Shown here piece by piece: positions 1 through 6,594 of a stretch of 10,270 nucleotides of DNA (the first letter of the stretch is position 1; every line of letters begins with the position of its first letter). The notes below the pieces were generated by a model. It ran no database searches. It was given only the letters and a program-made list of their open reading frames with translations, and was not told the origin of the DNA. Location: NCBI GenBank assembly GCA_902767355.1, contig CACXHG010000109.1, forward strand, positions 1 to 10,270. Direction: 5' to 3'. The translations under genes and the position numbers were made by a program. The DNA is from an uncultured Bacteroidia bacterium (GTDB taxonomy: Bacteria; Bacteroidota; Bacteroidia; Bacteroidales; UBA932).

Positions 1-352
1 CGCCGACGTGCTGCAGGTAAACTGGCACTGGCGCGGCGAGCAGGCAGCCCCCCACAACCCTCCCTACGAGCATATCGCCCAGGTAAAAGCAGAGACGGGC
101 AAGAGCTGGGCGGTTTCGGAGCATATGACCATAGGCGGCACAAGCATCACCTCCTACGGGCATATTCCGGAATTGCTGGAGCACACCTTAAAGGTGGGCA
201 CGCGGCTGGGCTGGGAGTTTACCAACGTGCGCAACACCTCCAACGACAGTTTTGCCCTGTACAAAGACGACTGGAGCCCCAAATTCCCCATGAAGGACAT
301 AGACGAGAACTGGGGCTACTGGCTCTGGCGCATCGGCCAGGATGCCGATTAG
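1..352 (+). CDS. C-terminal part of an unidentified Trp-rich protein (5' end outside the window)
   Basis: The reading frame is open from the first full codon (base 2) to a TAG stop at 350-352, about 116 residues. A GTG at 8-10 is the first possible start, but the frame is open to the edge, so this is almost certainly the tail of a longer gene. The fragment is rich in Trp and His, with stretches such as VNWHWRGEQ, SWAVSEHMTIGG, GTRLGWEFTNVRN and the ending NWGYWLWRIGQDAD. The composition suggests a soluble, folded enzyme domain, perhaps the end of a barrel-type carbohydrate-active enzyme, but that is only an impression and I do not recognise the family. No terminator-like hairpin is visible between its stop and the next gene. 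Confidence 0.75.
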   Translation, partial: ADVLQVNWHWRGEQAAPHNPPYEHIAQVKAETGKSWAVSEHMTIGGTSITSYGHIPELLEHTLKVGTRLGWEFTNVRNTSNDSFALYKDDWSPKFPMKDIDENWGYWLWRIGQDAD

Positions 353-375
353 GCGCAGTTTTTGCAAACATTTGC

Positions 376-383
376 TATCTTTG
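376..383 (+). promoter_or_regulatory. Candidate Bacteroidota -7 element for the 408-932 lipoprotein gene
   Basis: TATCTTTG matches the Bacteroidota -7 consensus TAnnTTTG and lies 24 nt before the ATG at 408, which would leave a short 5' leader. The upstream half is weak: the nearest TTTG (361-364) is only 11 bp away, against the usual 19-21 bp, so only the -7 half is supported. Confidence 0.4.
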
Positions 384-407
384 GTATAACTTTAAATCAT
401 ATGTATC

Positions 408-932
408 ATGAAAAGATTATTCTATTCTTTGATGATCGCGGCGATTGCCGTGCTGCCTCTGGCATGTGAAAAAGAGCCCGTGCCCAACACCGGCGACAAG
501 AGCGGCAATCTCTACGGAACCTGGGTACTGGACACCAAGACTGTCGATATCGCCACTACCAACAATGGCAAGACCGACTCTTCCCACGATGCAACCGACT
601 TCACAGACGAGCACTTCCTGCTGCATCTGACCGACTATTTCATGGCTTTCGCCCAGAAGGGGACCCTGCTCACATTCGACATAGACGATTTGGACGGCAC
701 CCCCTATACATATAACTCAGGGTTGAACCAGATTTCATTCACCACGAGCCTCTCGCTGTCTGCCGGCTTTTTGCCGATGAAGCTGATGACCCTGAGCGGC
801 ACCTACGATGTAGCCGAACTTACATCCAGCAAGCTGGTACTCAAGAAAGTGGACGAAGTCAAGCTCAACACCTACTCCACCACTACCACTACTACTTACA
901 CCTTCCACCGCCTGATAGAGAAGTCTGAATAA
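408..932 (+). CDS. Small lipocalin-like lipoprotein
   Basis: This 174-residue protein starts with MKRLFYSL and a hydrophobic segment, ending in a lipobox (P17-L18-A19-C20), so Cys20 is the predicted lipidated residue. The residues after it (EKEP) are charged, as in many Bacteroidota lipoproteins exported to the outer membrane. The mature part opens with Y36-G37-T38-W39, a Gly-x-Trp pattern typical of lipocalin-like domains, followed by beta-rich segments and an ending STTTTTTYTFHRL, consistent with a small beta-barrel. Lipocalin-like lipoproteins of this size are common and mostly uncharacterised in Bacteroidales; the ligand cannot be inferred. The ATG at 408 fits the signal peptide. The gene ends 7 nt from the convergent lutC stop, with no terminator in between. 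Confidence 0.85.
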   Translation: MKRLFYSLMIAAIAVLPLACEKEPVPNTGDKSGNLYGTWVLDTKTVDIATTNNGKTDSSHDATDFTDEHFLLHLTDYFMAFAQKGTLLTFDIDDLDGTPYTYNSGLNQISFTTSLSLSAGFLPMKLMTLSGTYDVAELTSSKLVLKKVDEVKLNTYSTTTTTTYTFHRLIEKSE

Positions 933-939
933 CGCTGGT

Positions 940-1518
940 TTACGGCAGCAGGACGACGGTGAGCGAACGGGCGGCCTGCGCGCCCATAACCAACACTTGG
1001 GCGATGTCCGCCGTCGTGGAAGGGCCGCTGATAAAGCATCCGTAGCCGTAGTCGCCGACCCGGATACGTTTCATCGCCTCGTGCATATTGTTCACTATGG
1101 CCTCTTTGGGCAGCAGAATCACCAGATTCTCGCTGATAAAACACACTGCCCGCTCCTTCATTGTCTGGGGAACCCAGATGCAGCCGTTCTCGGCAACGCC
1201 TATTTCGCCGCGCACTACGCCAAGATCGGTGCCGTCCAGTTCCGCCGCACTGCCCACCGTATCGGGATTGCGGTTTGCCAGGCTGATTTCCGGCAGATTA
1301 GAGGCGATATTCACCGCCTCGGGGAAGAGGCTGCGCAGCAGATGATTGATATCTTTTCCGGGCTGCAACTCCACCACCTTGCCGCCCACGGCCGCGCTCA
1401 TAGCGACAAATTGGGTCAAAGGGTCGGGATACTTGACGGCGGCAATATCGTCCAGGCGCGGCATAGGATAATCCTGCTGAGTGCGGCACTTGCCGAGTAT
1501 TTCTTCTTTAGAGCTCAT
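940..1518 (-). CDS. lutC: LutC, lactate utilization protein C (LUD domain)
   Basis: This 192-residue protein is the third subunit of the LutABC L-lactate oxidation system (YkgEFG type), which in Bacillus subtilis oxidises L-lactate to pyruvate in the cytoplasm. The LUD-family C-terminus is clear: residues 162-192 carry F-I-S-G-P-S-T-T-A-D-I followed by a Leu/Val-rich strand (SLTVVLLP), matching the family's GPS-x-TADIE-like motif. Earlier segments such as ELDGTDLGVVRGEIGVAENG also fit the family. I chose the ATG at 1518-1516 (MSSKEEILGKC) over a TTG three codons upstream; it lies inside the end of lutB, giving an 11-nt overlap that suggests translational coupling. It lacks cluster-binding Cys motifs, as expected for this subunit. 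Confidence 0.92.
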   Translation of the reverse strand: MSSKEEILGKCRTQQDYPMPRLDDIAAVKYPDPLTQFVAMSAAVGGKVVELQPGKDINHLLRSLFPEAVNIASNLPEISLANRNPDTVGSAAELDGTDLGVVRGEIGVAENGCIWVPQTMKERAVCFISENLVILLPKEAIVNNMHEAMKRIRVGDYGYGCFISGPSTTADIAQVLVMGAQAARSLTVVLLP

Positions 1519-2830
1519 CGTGTGCAAGGCTATGGAAGGGTTTGCGGGGAAATCTCAGATAGAACGGCAGCCACGGGGCCGGAAGGATGTTGGCCAGATG
1601 CGCAATGCCGGTAAAGTTCCGGTAGATGCCTTCATTTTTATAGACGGCATTCATCACACTGCATATCAGCTTTTTACCCGCCGCGGGCCATTCTTGCCGC
1701 CAGGCATAAATCTGATCGGCGAGGTCTATCTTCACAGGACATACGCACTGGCAGCTGCCGCACAGGGTGCAGGCCGACAGGTTGCCCTGGTGCTCTTCGG
1801 GCGAGCGCAGCATCCCCAGGTTGATGCCTATCGGGCCGGGGATAAAATAGCTGTAGGAATAGCCGCCGGAGCGTCGGTACACCGGGCAAGTGTTCATACA
1901 CGAGCCGCAGCGTATGCATTTGAGCAGTTCCCAGTGAGCAGGATTCTGCAGCCACTGCGTACGACCGTTGTCCACCAGGATAATGTGGAACTCTCCGTCG
2001 GCGCAGCGTGCCTTGCGAAAAAAACTGGTGTAACTGGTGGTGGGCTGTCCCGTGCCGGAGCGGCAGAGCATACGCTGAAATACCGCCAGCGAGTCATAAT
2101 CCGGAATAATCTTTTCCAGACCTATGGCAGATATCTGCAACTTTGGTATGGAGGTGGACATATCGGCATTGCCCTCGTTGGTGCAGACCACTATTTCGCC
2201 GGTAGAAGCTATGCCGAAGTTGGCACCTGTCATACCCGCCCCGGCGCTCAGAAATTCCTTTCTCAGGCTCAGGCGAGCCCTGTAGGTGAGATATGTGGGG
2301 TCGTGATTACCTTTGCCCTCGCTGATGCCCTTCTGCTCAAAAAGTTCACCTACATCGTGATGGCTTAAGTGTATGGCTGGCATCACTATGTGACTGGGCG
2401 CCTGCCCTTTAAGTTGTAAGATGCGCTCGCCCAGATCGGTTTCGACCACCTCTATGCCGTGGGCCTCAAGATATGGATTCATCCCGCACTCTTCGGTGAG
2501 CATAGATTTGGATTTGACCATTTTCTTTACGCCGCTGCCGGTGAGTATGTCCAGCACTATGCTGTTGAACTCGTCTGCATCTGCCGCCCAGTGGACTTTC
2601 ACACCGTTTTTGGCCGCATTGCCGGCGAACTGCTCCAGATACTTGTCCAGATGCGAGAGGGTGTGCAACTTTATCTCCGAGGCCTTCTGGCGAAGCTGCT
2701 CCCACTCTTCCAGACCCATAGCCATATTGTCCCGCCCCACGCGCACGCCCCAGAAGGTGGCATCGTGCCAGGCCGTGTATTCCTGGTTTTTGAGAAAGGC
2801 CGCAGCCTTTTTACTGTGTTGTGTACTCAT
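1508..2830 (-). CDS. lutB: LutB, lactate utilization iron-sulfur subunit
   Basis: This 440-residue subunit has the LUD domain in its N-terminal two thirds (about 60-290; note STGEIVVCTNEGNADM at 209-224) and a ferredoxin-like C-terminal part with two 4Fe-4S motifs: C305-x2-C308-x2-C311-x3-C315-P and C354-x2-C357-x2-C360-x3-C364-P. Both are complete, so electron transfer should be intact. Residues 316-340 (VYRRSGGYSYSYFIPGPIG) match the linker usual in LutB/YkgF. The frame is open upstream to 3040, but the ATG at 2830-2828 (MSTQHSKKAAAFL) is right: it gives the normal LutB N-terminus and overlaps the lutA stop in an ATGA junction. It probably forms a complex with LutA and LutC. Confidence 0.95.
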   Translation of the reverse strand: MSTQHSKKAAAFLKNQEYTAWHDATFWGVRVGRDNMAMGLEEWEQLRQKASEIKLHTLSHLDKYLEQFAGNAAKNGVKVHWAADADEFNSIVLDILTGSGVKKMVKSKSMLTEECGMNPYLEAHGIEVVETDLGERILQLKGQAPSHIVMPAIHLSHHDVGELFEQKGISEGKGNHDPTYLTYRARLSLRKEFLSAGAGMTGANFGIASTGEIVVCTNEGNADMSTSIPKLQISAIGLEKIIPDYDSLAVFQRMLCRSGTGQPTTSYTSFFRKARCADGEFHIILVDNGRTQWLQNPAHWELLKCIRCGSCMNTCPVYRRSGGYSYSYFIPGPIGINLGMLRSPEEHQGNLSACTLCGSCQCVCPVKIDLADQIYAWRQEWPAAGKKLICSVMNAVYKNEGIYRNFTGIAHLANILPAPWLPFYLRFPRKPFHSLAHDEL

Positions 2831-3543
2831 AGTCCAGCGGCCAAGATTTCTACAACGTGCTTGAAGCCCATATCGATGCCCAGCCTGCGTGCAGCAGCAG
2901 AAAGCTGCATCAGGCAGGCCGAATCGGGGCCGGTCACGAACTCTGCCCCCGTAGCGGCATGACGGCGAATCTTGTCGCAGCCCATCTGCCTGGAAACCGC
3001 GCTCTCCTCTATGGAGAACAGGCCTCCAAAGCCGCAGCACTCGTCTTTACGCTCCGGCTCCAGCACCTGGATGCCCTCTACCAGACTCAGCAGGTCGCGT
3101 ATCTTGTTGAACTGGGGAATATTCTGTTCGCTTGGCGAAGACAGCCCCAGCTCGCGCACCCCGTGGCAGGAGTTGTGCAGGCTGACCTTGTGGGGGAAAC
3201 GACCCAGCGGCCCGGCCGGGCGAAGCACATCGTGCACAAACTCAACTATATCCACAGCATTCACGCGGCACTTGTGCCTCGGGTAATTCATACGTATAAA
3301 TGCCGTGCAACTCACCGACGGAGCCACCACATAGTCATAGCCGGCAAACAAGCCGCCGAACTTATGTATCAGCGGTTCAGCATCTTTCTCATAGCCGGCA
3401 TTGGCCATAGGCTGCCCGCAGCAGGTCTGACCTTCGGGATAATCCACATCCACGCCCAGATACCTGAGCAGCCTGAGCGACGCCACCCCAACCTCGGGAA
3501 AAGCGGCATCAACATAGCAGGGAATAAAGAGTCCTACCTTCAC
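2827..3543 (-). CDS. lutA: LutA, lactate utilization Cys-rich (CCG) subunit
   Basis: This 238-residue protein has the two CCG (cysteine-rich) domains of the LutA/YkgE/GlpC-like family. The first uses C9, C41-C42 and C79; the second uses C126, C169-C170 (DECCGFGG) and C210. In related heterodisulfide-reductase and GlcF-type proteins such motifs bind an iron-sulfur cluster. The start is a GTG at 3543-3541: the N-terminus KVGLFIPCYVDAAFP is the standard family opening, and the frame hits a stop at 3609 with no other usual start between. The stop overlaps the lutB start by 4 nt. No lactate permease or LutR-type regulator is in the window. The only promoter candidate upstream is that of the glsB-like gene, so lutABC may depend on read-through past the hairpin at 3563-3585. 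Confidence 0.94.
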   Translation of the reverse strand: MKVGLFIPCYVDAAFPEVGVASLRLLRYLGVDVDYPEGQTCCGQPMANAGYEKDAEPLIHKFGGLFAGYDYVVAPSVSCTAFIRMNYPRHKCRVNAVDIVEFVHDVLRPAGPLGRFPHKVSLHNSCHGVRELGLSSPSEQNIPQFNKIRDLLSLVEGIQVLEPERKDECCGFGGLFSIEESAVSRQMGCDKIRRHAATGAEFVTGPDSACLMQLSAAARRLGIDMGFKHVVEILAAGL

Positions 3544-3562
3544 TATTTCTGTTTTACAAGAA

Positions 3563-3585
3563 AGGCAGCCCAGATCGGACTGCCT
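3563..3585 (-). terminator. Hairpin with T-rich tail between glsB-like gene and lutA
   Basis: On the minus strand AGGCAGTCC and GGGCTGCCT form a 9-bp stem (one T-G wobble) with a 5-nt loop, followed by TTCTTGT. This looks like an intrinsic terminator for the glsB-like gene, with an imperfect T tract. Only about 20 nt separate it from the lutA GTG, too little for a promoter downstream of it, so it may be a leaky terminator or attenuator setting lutABC level, or an RNA-processing or stability element. Confidence 0.6.
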
Positions 3586-3606
3586 CCCAGCGTTAGCACA
3601 AGATGC

Positions 3607-3864
3607 CTATTTGAACAGCTTCTTGATGAAGTTCCAGACAATCAGAAGCACCACGGCGCCGATCACGGCGCTCACGATCTGGCCGTACCACTGAGCCCAG
3701 AAGGCTCCCGATGCACCCAGCTTGCCGAGCAGCCAGCCGCCGACCACGCCGCCGAGCAGGCCGATGATGATGTTCCAGATCAGGCCGCCTTTGTCCTTGA
3801 CTACGAAGAACCCTGCCAGCCAGCCTGCGATAGCTCCGAAGAGCAGTGTGAGAATTATATTCAT
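3607..3864 (-). CDS. GlsB/YeaQ/YmgE-family small membrane protein
   Basis: This 85-residue, very hydrophobic protein has three predicted membrane segments (about 2-22, 28-47 and 62-80), Gly-rich helices (GLLGGVVGGWLLGKLG) and a Lys-rich end (KKLFK). The pattern MNIILTLLFGAIAGWLAG, then a short charged loop (KDKGG), then N-I-I-I-G-L-L-G-G-V-V-G-G is characteristic of the transglycosylase-associated protein family (Pfam Transgly_assoc), which includes E. coli YeaQ/YmgE and is linked to stress responses. The molecular function is not established, and the family name does not show enzymatic activity. ATG at 3864-3862; a good promoter candidate lies just upstream. It precedes lutA by 63 nt on the same strand, with a hairpin in the gap. 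Confidence 0.9.
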   Translation of the reverse strand: MNIILTLLFGAIAGWLAGFFVVKDKGGLIWNIIIGLLGGVVGGWLLGKLGASGAFWAQWYGQIVSAVIGAVVLLIVWNFIKKLFK

Positions 3865-3886
3865 AACTGTAATTGTTTGTACCTAC

Positions 3887-3917
3887 CAAATTTAGGCATC
3901 TTTCCCCAAAAAAACAA
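3887..3917 (-). promoter_or_regulatory. Bacteroidota-type promoter for the glsB-like gene (and possibly lutABC)
   Basis: On the minus strand a TTG (3917-3915) is followed after 20 bp by TAAATTTG (3894-3887), an exact match to the -7 consensus TAnnTTTG with the usual spacing. The ATG is 22 nt beyond. The promoter sits directly downstream of the metallophosphoesterase stop (3929-3931). Confidence 0.6.
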
Positions 3918-3928
3918 TACTCAGTTTA

Positions 3929-4717
3929 TCAGCGACTTGCGGTGTAAGTGACTTCTATGCCGTCTTTGCCGACGTTTACAACATTGAAACCCGGGAATCC
4001 GTGGCCTATCGCATTCGCCACGGGACCTGCGGTGTAAAAGCCTATGCCCTCTATCTCGCAGCTATACTGCTGGTGGCAGTGCCCCGCGAAGACCGCGTCC
4101 ACCTTGTACTTCTTCAGAAGGTCTATGTACTGGCGGCGCTTGTCCTTGGAAAAATTGAAATAATCCTCGTCTTCGTCCAGACTCTCGCGCACGATGGGGC
4201 AATGCAGAAAGACAAACCTGTAGCGGCAGCCGGCGGCGGCGGCAAGCTCCTTCTCGAGCCAGGCCAGCTGCGCCTGCTCCATATCCTCGACATTGTCCTT
4301 TATCACATTGGAATTCAGGCTGATGAATGCGCAGCCGTGATCCTTGAAAGAGAAGCGCTCATAACCGCGCAAGGCTATGTACCGCTGCAGCTTCTCCGGC
4401 TCCGTGCCCTGATAATCGTGATTGCCCGGAAGGGTGTAAACCGGCGCCTCTATCTCTTTCAGGCGGGTGGTGAAAATCGAATCCTGGACGGGGTCCGAGG
4501 GGTTGTCCACCAGGTCGCCGGCGATAATCACACAGGCTGGCTTGAGCGCGTTGGCGGCATCCACGGCCGCTTTCATAAGCGAGTCGGAGTGGCACCAGGC
4601 GGGCGAATCATCCAAAAAACCAATCTGTGTGTCGGCCATCTGGACAAAGGTAAAGGGCTCAAAACGGTTGCAGGCCGCCGAAATCAGCAGCGCAAGGACA
4701 ATAATTCTGGATTTCAC
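3929..4717 (-). CDS. Lipoprotein metallophosphoesterase (calcineurin-like)
   Basis: This 262-residue protein carries the full calcineurin-like metal-binding set: D29-x-Q31 (MADTQIG), G67-D68 (GDLVDN), G98-N-H-D101, H172 (FLHCP) and G212-H-C-H215. The first motif reads D-T-Q where many relatives have D-x-H, a form I associate with CSTP1-type phosphatases. It should be an active metal-dependent phosphatase or phosphodiesterase; the substrate is unknown. A hydrophobic N-terminus ending in S13-A14-A15-C16 suggests a lipoprotein acting outside the inner membrane, though the lipobox is not ideal. The start is a GTG at 4717-4715, because the frame has a stop at 4732-4730, which is also the stop of the upstream gene. 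The 12-nt gap and shared direction indicate an operon with the surface lipoprotein. No hairpin follows its stop. Confidence 0.88.
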   Translation of the reverse strand: MKSRIIVLALLISAACNRFEPFTFVQMADTQIGFLDDSPAWCHSDSLMKAAVDAANALKPACVIIAGDLVDNPSDPVQDSIFTTRLKEIEAPVYTLPGNHDYQGTEPEKLQRYIALRGYERFSFKDHGCAFISLNSNVIKDNVEDMEQAQLAWLEKELAAAAGCRYRFVFLHCPIVRESLDEDEDYFNFSKDKRRQYIDLLKKYKVDAVFAGHCHQQYSCEIEGIGFYTAGPVANAIGHGFPGFNVVNVGKDGIEVTYTASR

Positions 4718-4729
4718 TTGAAAATGCTT

Positions 4730-6283
4730 TTAGTCCGATACGGGACGTATCGCGTGGCCATAATAACGGTAAGCGGATCCTGTATAAAAATAATTGCCGC
4801 TGGGAGACTGGGGATAAATCATGCCCGTCCAGGCATTCCAAGACATATTAGCGTCCAGATCGGCAATCCAATAGCTGCCATCGCCGGTATGAACAGCGCT
4901 GCCCTGTTGCCATCCGGCCAGCGGAAAGAAAATGCTGTTGCCGTTTATCAAGCTGGTAACTATAGCTCCATCGACATTATCCTTTTTTCCCAATGCCCAG
5001 CTGCAGTTATCCTTATTGAGGAGCCACTGCCAATCCTCTTTGGTCGGAACCCTCCATGTGCCGCCCCAATTGGCCCTTGCGGCATCATCTTCCGGCAGGA
5101 GCACCTTTATTCCGTCTCCGATGAAATTCCGCTCATTGTCATACCATACAGGAATGGGGGTTGGCAGCGTAGTAAGACTGAACGTCCTGTCTTTAAACGT
5201 ATACTTACTGATGTATGATTTGCCATGGGCTTCCACTTCGGTCTCCGTCGCCGGGATATCCACCCACTTATAGCTGCCCCATGTGTAGGTACTCTTGGGC
5301 TCAGTCTCACCCCAGGCAAAAAGGTCTCCGGAAGCAGAGGGGCTTGCTGCGCCCACATTCATTGTCGCCCACTTGTGGCCATTGCCCATATCGACGTATT
5401 CGTTGCCGTTGATCAGATTGTCGCCGTTTACGCCCTTGAACTTGTCAAACGCCAGTTTCACAGCCTGATAAGTCCCGGATGCACCGAAAAAGAAATCTGT
5501 CTTGGTAAATGTAAAACTGTGCCCTTTGGCATCCACGAGCGTCACACTCAGAGTGGATTTCTCCCCTGTCCAGCTTGGATCTACAATAAAGTAAAAGGCC
5601 AGACCGTCTTCGTTGGGCTGCCCCAATGCATAATAAGAAGCATCGTTTCCCGCCAGATATACCCTGTCGGCAGCAACCTGAATACCTCTGGGAACACGAA
5701 GCGGATTACTCGGCGTCATCGCATAAGACCCCTCGGGCAGGCCGGCCACTACCACCTGGAAGTCGGTGAGGACCTTCCAGTTTTCGATATGGGCCGTCAG
5801 CGTGCCTCCGGAGTAGGTATATTCATCCGGATAAGAATAGGCCACAAGCCTATGGTTGAACACGTTGCTGGTCCTGGTCCCTATCGTGCCCGTCGGGAAG
5901 GGAAACCAGGTGTAGGTACTCGACTGAGAACCGACAAACTTGCTGAAATCGTTATAACTCTCAAAAATGACCTTCATTGTGCCGGATGCTGCGGGAGTGC
6001 AGCCGGAGCGGAGTCCGCCGTCGGCCACCCAGCTTGAGCCATCGTAGGTCATCACCAGATCGGGAGTTTTCTGGAAGCTTCCATCAAGCCAGATATTGAC
6101 CTTGTCACCCGTATACCAGCCGGTCTTGGTGGCCTTGGTAGAAGTGGCCAGATCGGCAACTGTAATCTGGAACTTTATCGTACCGGAACTGGATTCCGGA
6201 GTTTTTTCTTTCTGACAGGAAAAAAGTGCGAAAGCCGAAAGAAGAGCCAACGCCATAAATAATGTCTTTTTCATACTCTTCAT
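4730..6283 (-). CDS. Fimbrillin-like lipoprotein with C-terminal FISUMP domain
   Basis: This 517-residue protein begins MKSMKKTLFMALALLSAFALF with the lipobox ending at C23 (F-S-C), so it is a predicted lipoprotein. Residues 35-285 look fimbrillin-like: the early motif K50-A-T-K-T-G-W followed by GDKVNIWLDG is the typical opening of Bacteroidota fimbrillin/Mfa-type domains. Residues 295-516 form a FISUMP (Fibrobacter succinogenes major paralogous) domain: E295-Y-V-D-M-G-N-G-H-K-W-A-T-M-N-V-G, then GDLFAWGE, W410-R-V-P-T-K-E-D-W and a final H510-A-I-R-P-V. Likely outer-membrane or surface exposed; adhesion or binding is plausible, but no partner can be read. Two ATG starts (6283, or 6274 giving MKKTLF) are possible. 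A 41-aa gene ends 6 nt upstream and the phosphoesterase gene starts 12 nt downstream. Confidence 0.85.
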   Translation of the reverse strand: MKSMKKTLFMALALLSAFALFSCQKEKTPESSSGTIKFQITVADLATSTKATKTGWYTGDKVNIWLDGSFQKTPDLVMTYDGSSWVADGGLRSGCTPAASGTMKVIFESYNDFSKFVGSQSSTYTWFPFPTGTIGTRTSNVFNHRLVAYSYPDEYTYSGGTLTAHIENWKVLTDFQVVVAGLPEGSYAMTPSNPLRVPRGIQVAADRVYLAGNDASYYALGQPNEDGLAFYFIVDPSWTGEKSTLSVTLVDAKGHSFTFTKTDFFFGASGTYQAVKLAFDKFKGVNGDNLINGNEYVDMGNGHKWATMNVGAASPSASGDLFAWGETEPKSTYTWGSYKWVDIPATETEVEAHGKSYISKYTFKDRTFSLTTLPTPIPVWYDNERNFIGDGIKVLLPEDDAARANWGGTWRVPTKEDWQWLLNKDNCSWALGKKDNVDGAIVTSLINGNSIFFPLAGWQQGSAVHTGDGSYWIADLDANMSWNAWTGMIYPQSPSGNYFYTGSAYRYYGHAIRPVSD

Positions 6284-6289
6284 TTTTAG

Positions 6290-6415
6290 CTAATCACTGT
6301 TTGTTCCGGTTAAATCCTGTTCTGTCGTCCCGCCCCAGGGATCGCTTGCACAAACAATCATTCCCGGCAAAATGGGAACAACTCTCGTGCGGGGCGCATT
6401 GTAAGCCTGTTTCAT
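6290..6415 (-). CDS. 41-aa small protein, Y-x-A-P-x-T type, upstream of the FISUMP lipoprotein
   Basis: ATG at 6415-6413, TAG at 6292-6290. The product starts MKQAYNAPRT, has a hydrophobic middle (VVPILPGMIVC) with one Cys (C22), then A-S-D25-P26-W-G-G-T-T-E and an acidic/polar end (TGTNSD). It has no signal peptide. It shares Y5-x-A7-P8-x-T10 and S24-D25-P26 with the 51-aa product encoded divergently at 6663-6818. Very short Bacteroidales proteins with this layout (Tyr/Pro near the start, hydrophobic core, small residues then an acidic tail) are, from memory, common and uncharacterised. A promoter candidate lies 37 nt upstream and the lipoprotein start is 6 nt downstream, so translation of the two may be coupled. 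Function unknown. Confidence 0.75.
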   Translation of the reverse strand: MKQAYNAPRTRVVPILPGMIVCASDPWGGTTEQDLTGTNSD

Positions 6416-6452
6416 AATACTATGGTTATAAATTGATTACTCATTGAAAGTA

Positions 6453-6484
6453 TAAAGCTACTTTCATTTTTTGAATAAAACAAA
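6453..6484 (-). promoter_or_regulatory. Bacteroidota-type promoter for the 41-aa peptide/FISUMP lipoprotein/phosphoesterase operon
   Basis: On the minus strand TTTG (6484-6481) is followed after 20 bp by TAGCTTTA (6460-6453), which matches TAnnTTTG except for the last base. Spacing is as expected, and the ATG of the 41-aa gene is 37 nt beyond. The TTTG overlaps the T tract of a small hairpin at 6489-6507. Confidence 0.55.
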
Positions 6485-6507
6485 AAAAGAGAGGAAAACG
6501 AGCTCTC
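6481..6507 (-). terminator. Weak terminator-like hairpin with seven T's
   Basis: On the minus strand GAGAG (6507-6503) and CTCTC (6493-6489) form a 5-bp stem with a 9-nt loop, followed directly by seven T's and a G. It resembles a short intrinsic terminator for something transcribed leftwards, yet the only candidate upstream is the short open remnant ending at 6506. It could stop stray transcription before the leftward promoter, or be chance. Confidence 0.35.
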
Positions 6508-6538
6508 ATTTCACTCGGTTTGCAGTGTAGGCGACTTC
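6506..6538 (-). pseudogene. Possible remnant of a metallophosphoesterase 3' end
   Basis: Read leftwards, codons from 6538 spell E-V-A-Y-T-A-N-R-V-K and then TGA (6508-6506). The intact phosphoesterase at 3929 ends E-V-T-Y-T-A-S-R and TGA. Over 23 nt the two copies agree at about 18 positions by eye. The codon directly before the GAA is a stop, so nothing longer survives in this frame. This may be the scar of a duplication or rearrangement, but the match is short and could be coincidence. Confidence 0.25.
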
Positions 6539-6561
6539 TCAAGGATAGAAACTATACCGCT

Positions 6562-6581
6562 ATAATCAAAATTTTGATTAT
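6562..6581. promoter_or_regulatory. Perfect 20-bp AT-rich palindrome between divergent operons (operator-like)
   Basis: ATAATCAAAA (6562-6571) is followed without spacer by its exact reverse complement TTTTGATTAT (6572-6581). It ends 13 bp before the TTG of the rightward promoter and about 78 bp from the leftward -33 box. The position suits an activator or shared regulator acting on the rightward operon. It has almost no GC and no T tract of terminator type, so it is not a good terminator. The binding protein is unknown and not evidently encoded here. Confidence 0.5.
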
Positions 6582-6594
6582 GTTACCATTGTTG

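Noticed and set aside
860..900. Run of ACC/ACT Thr codons at the end of the lipocalin-like gene
   Set aside because: It encodes six to seven Thr in a beta strand; too short and irregular for a meaningful tandem repeat.
1481..2368. Long plus-strand open frame of 295 codons opposite lutB
   Set aside because: It is antisense to lutB, whose motifs and operon overlaps are unmistakable; the translated product has no recognisable domain.
2831..3040. 70-residue N-terminal extension of LutB
   Set aside because: The extension lies entirely in lutA in another frame; the ATGA junction and normal LutB N-terminus at 2830 are better.
2857..3951. Plus-strand open frame of 364 codons
   Set aside because: It is antisense to lutA and the glsB-like gene and crosses the intergenic region; its product shows no coherent domain.
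4001..5218. Plus-strand open frame of 405 codons
   Set aside because: It runs antisense across the phosphoesterase and the 3' part of the FISUMP lipoprotein gene, both of which have clear motifs; an antisense artefact of codon bias.
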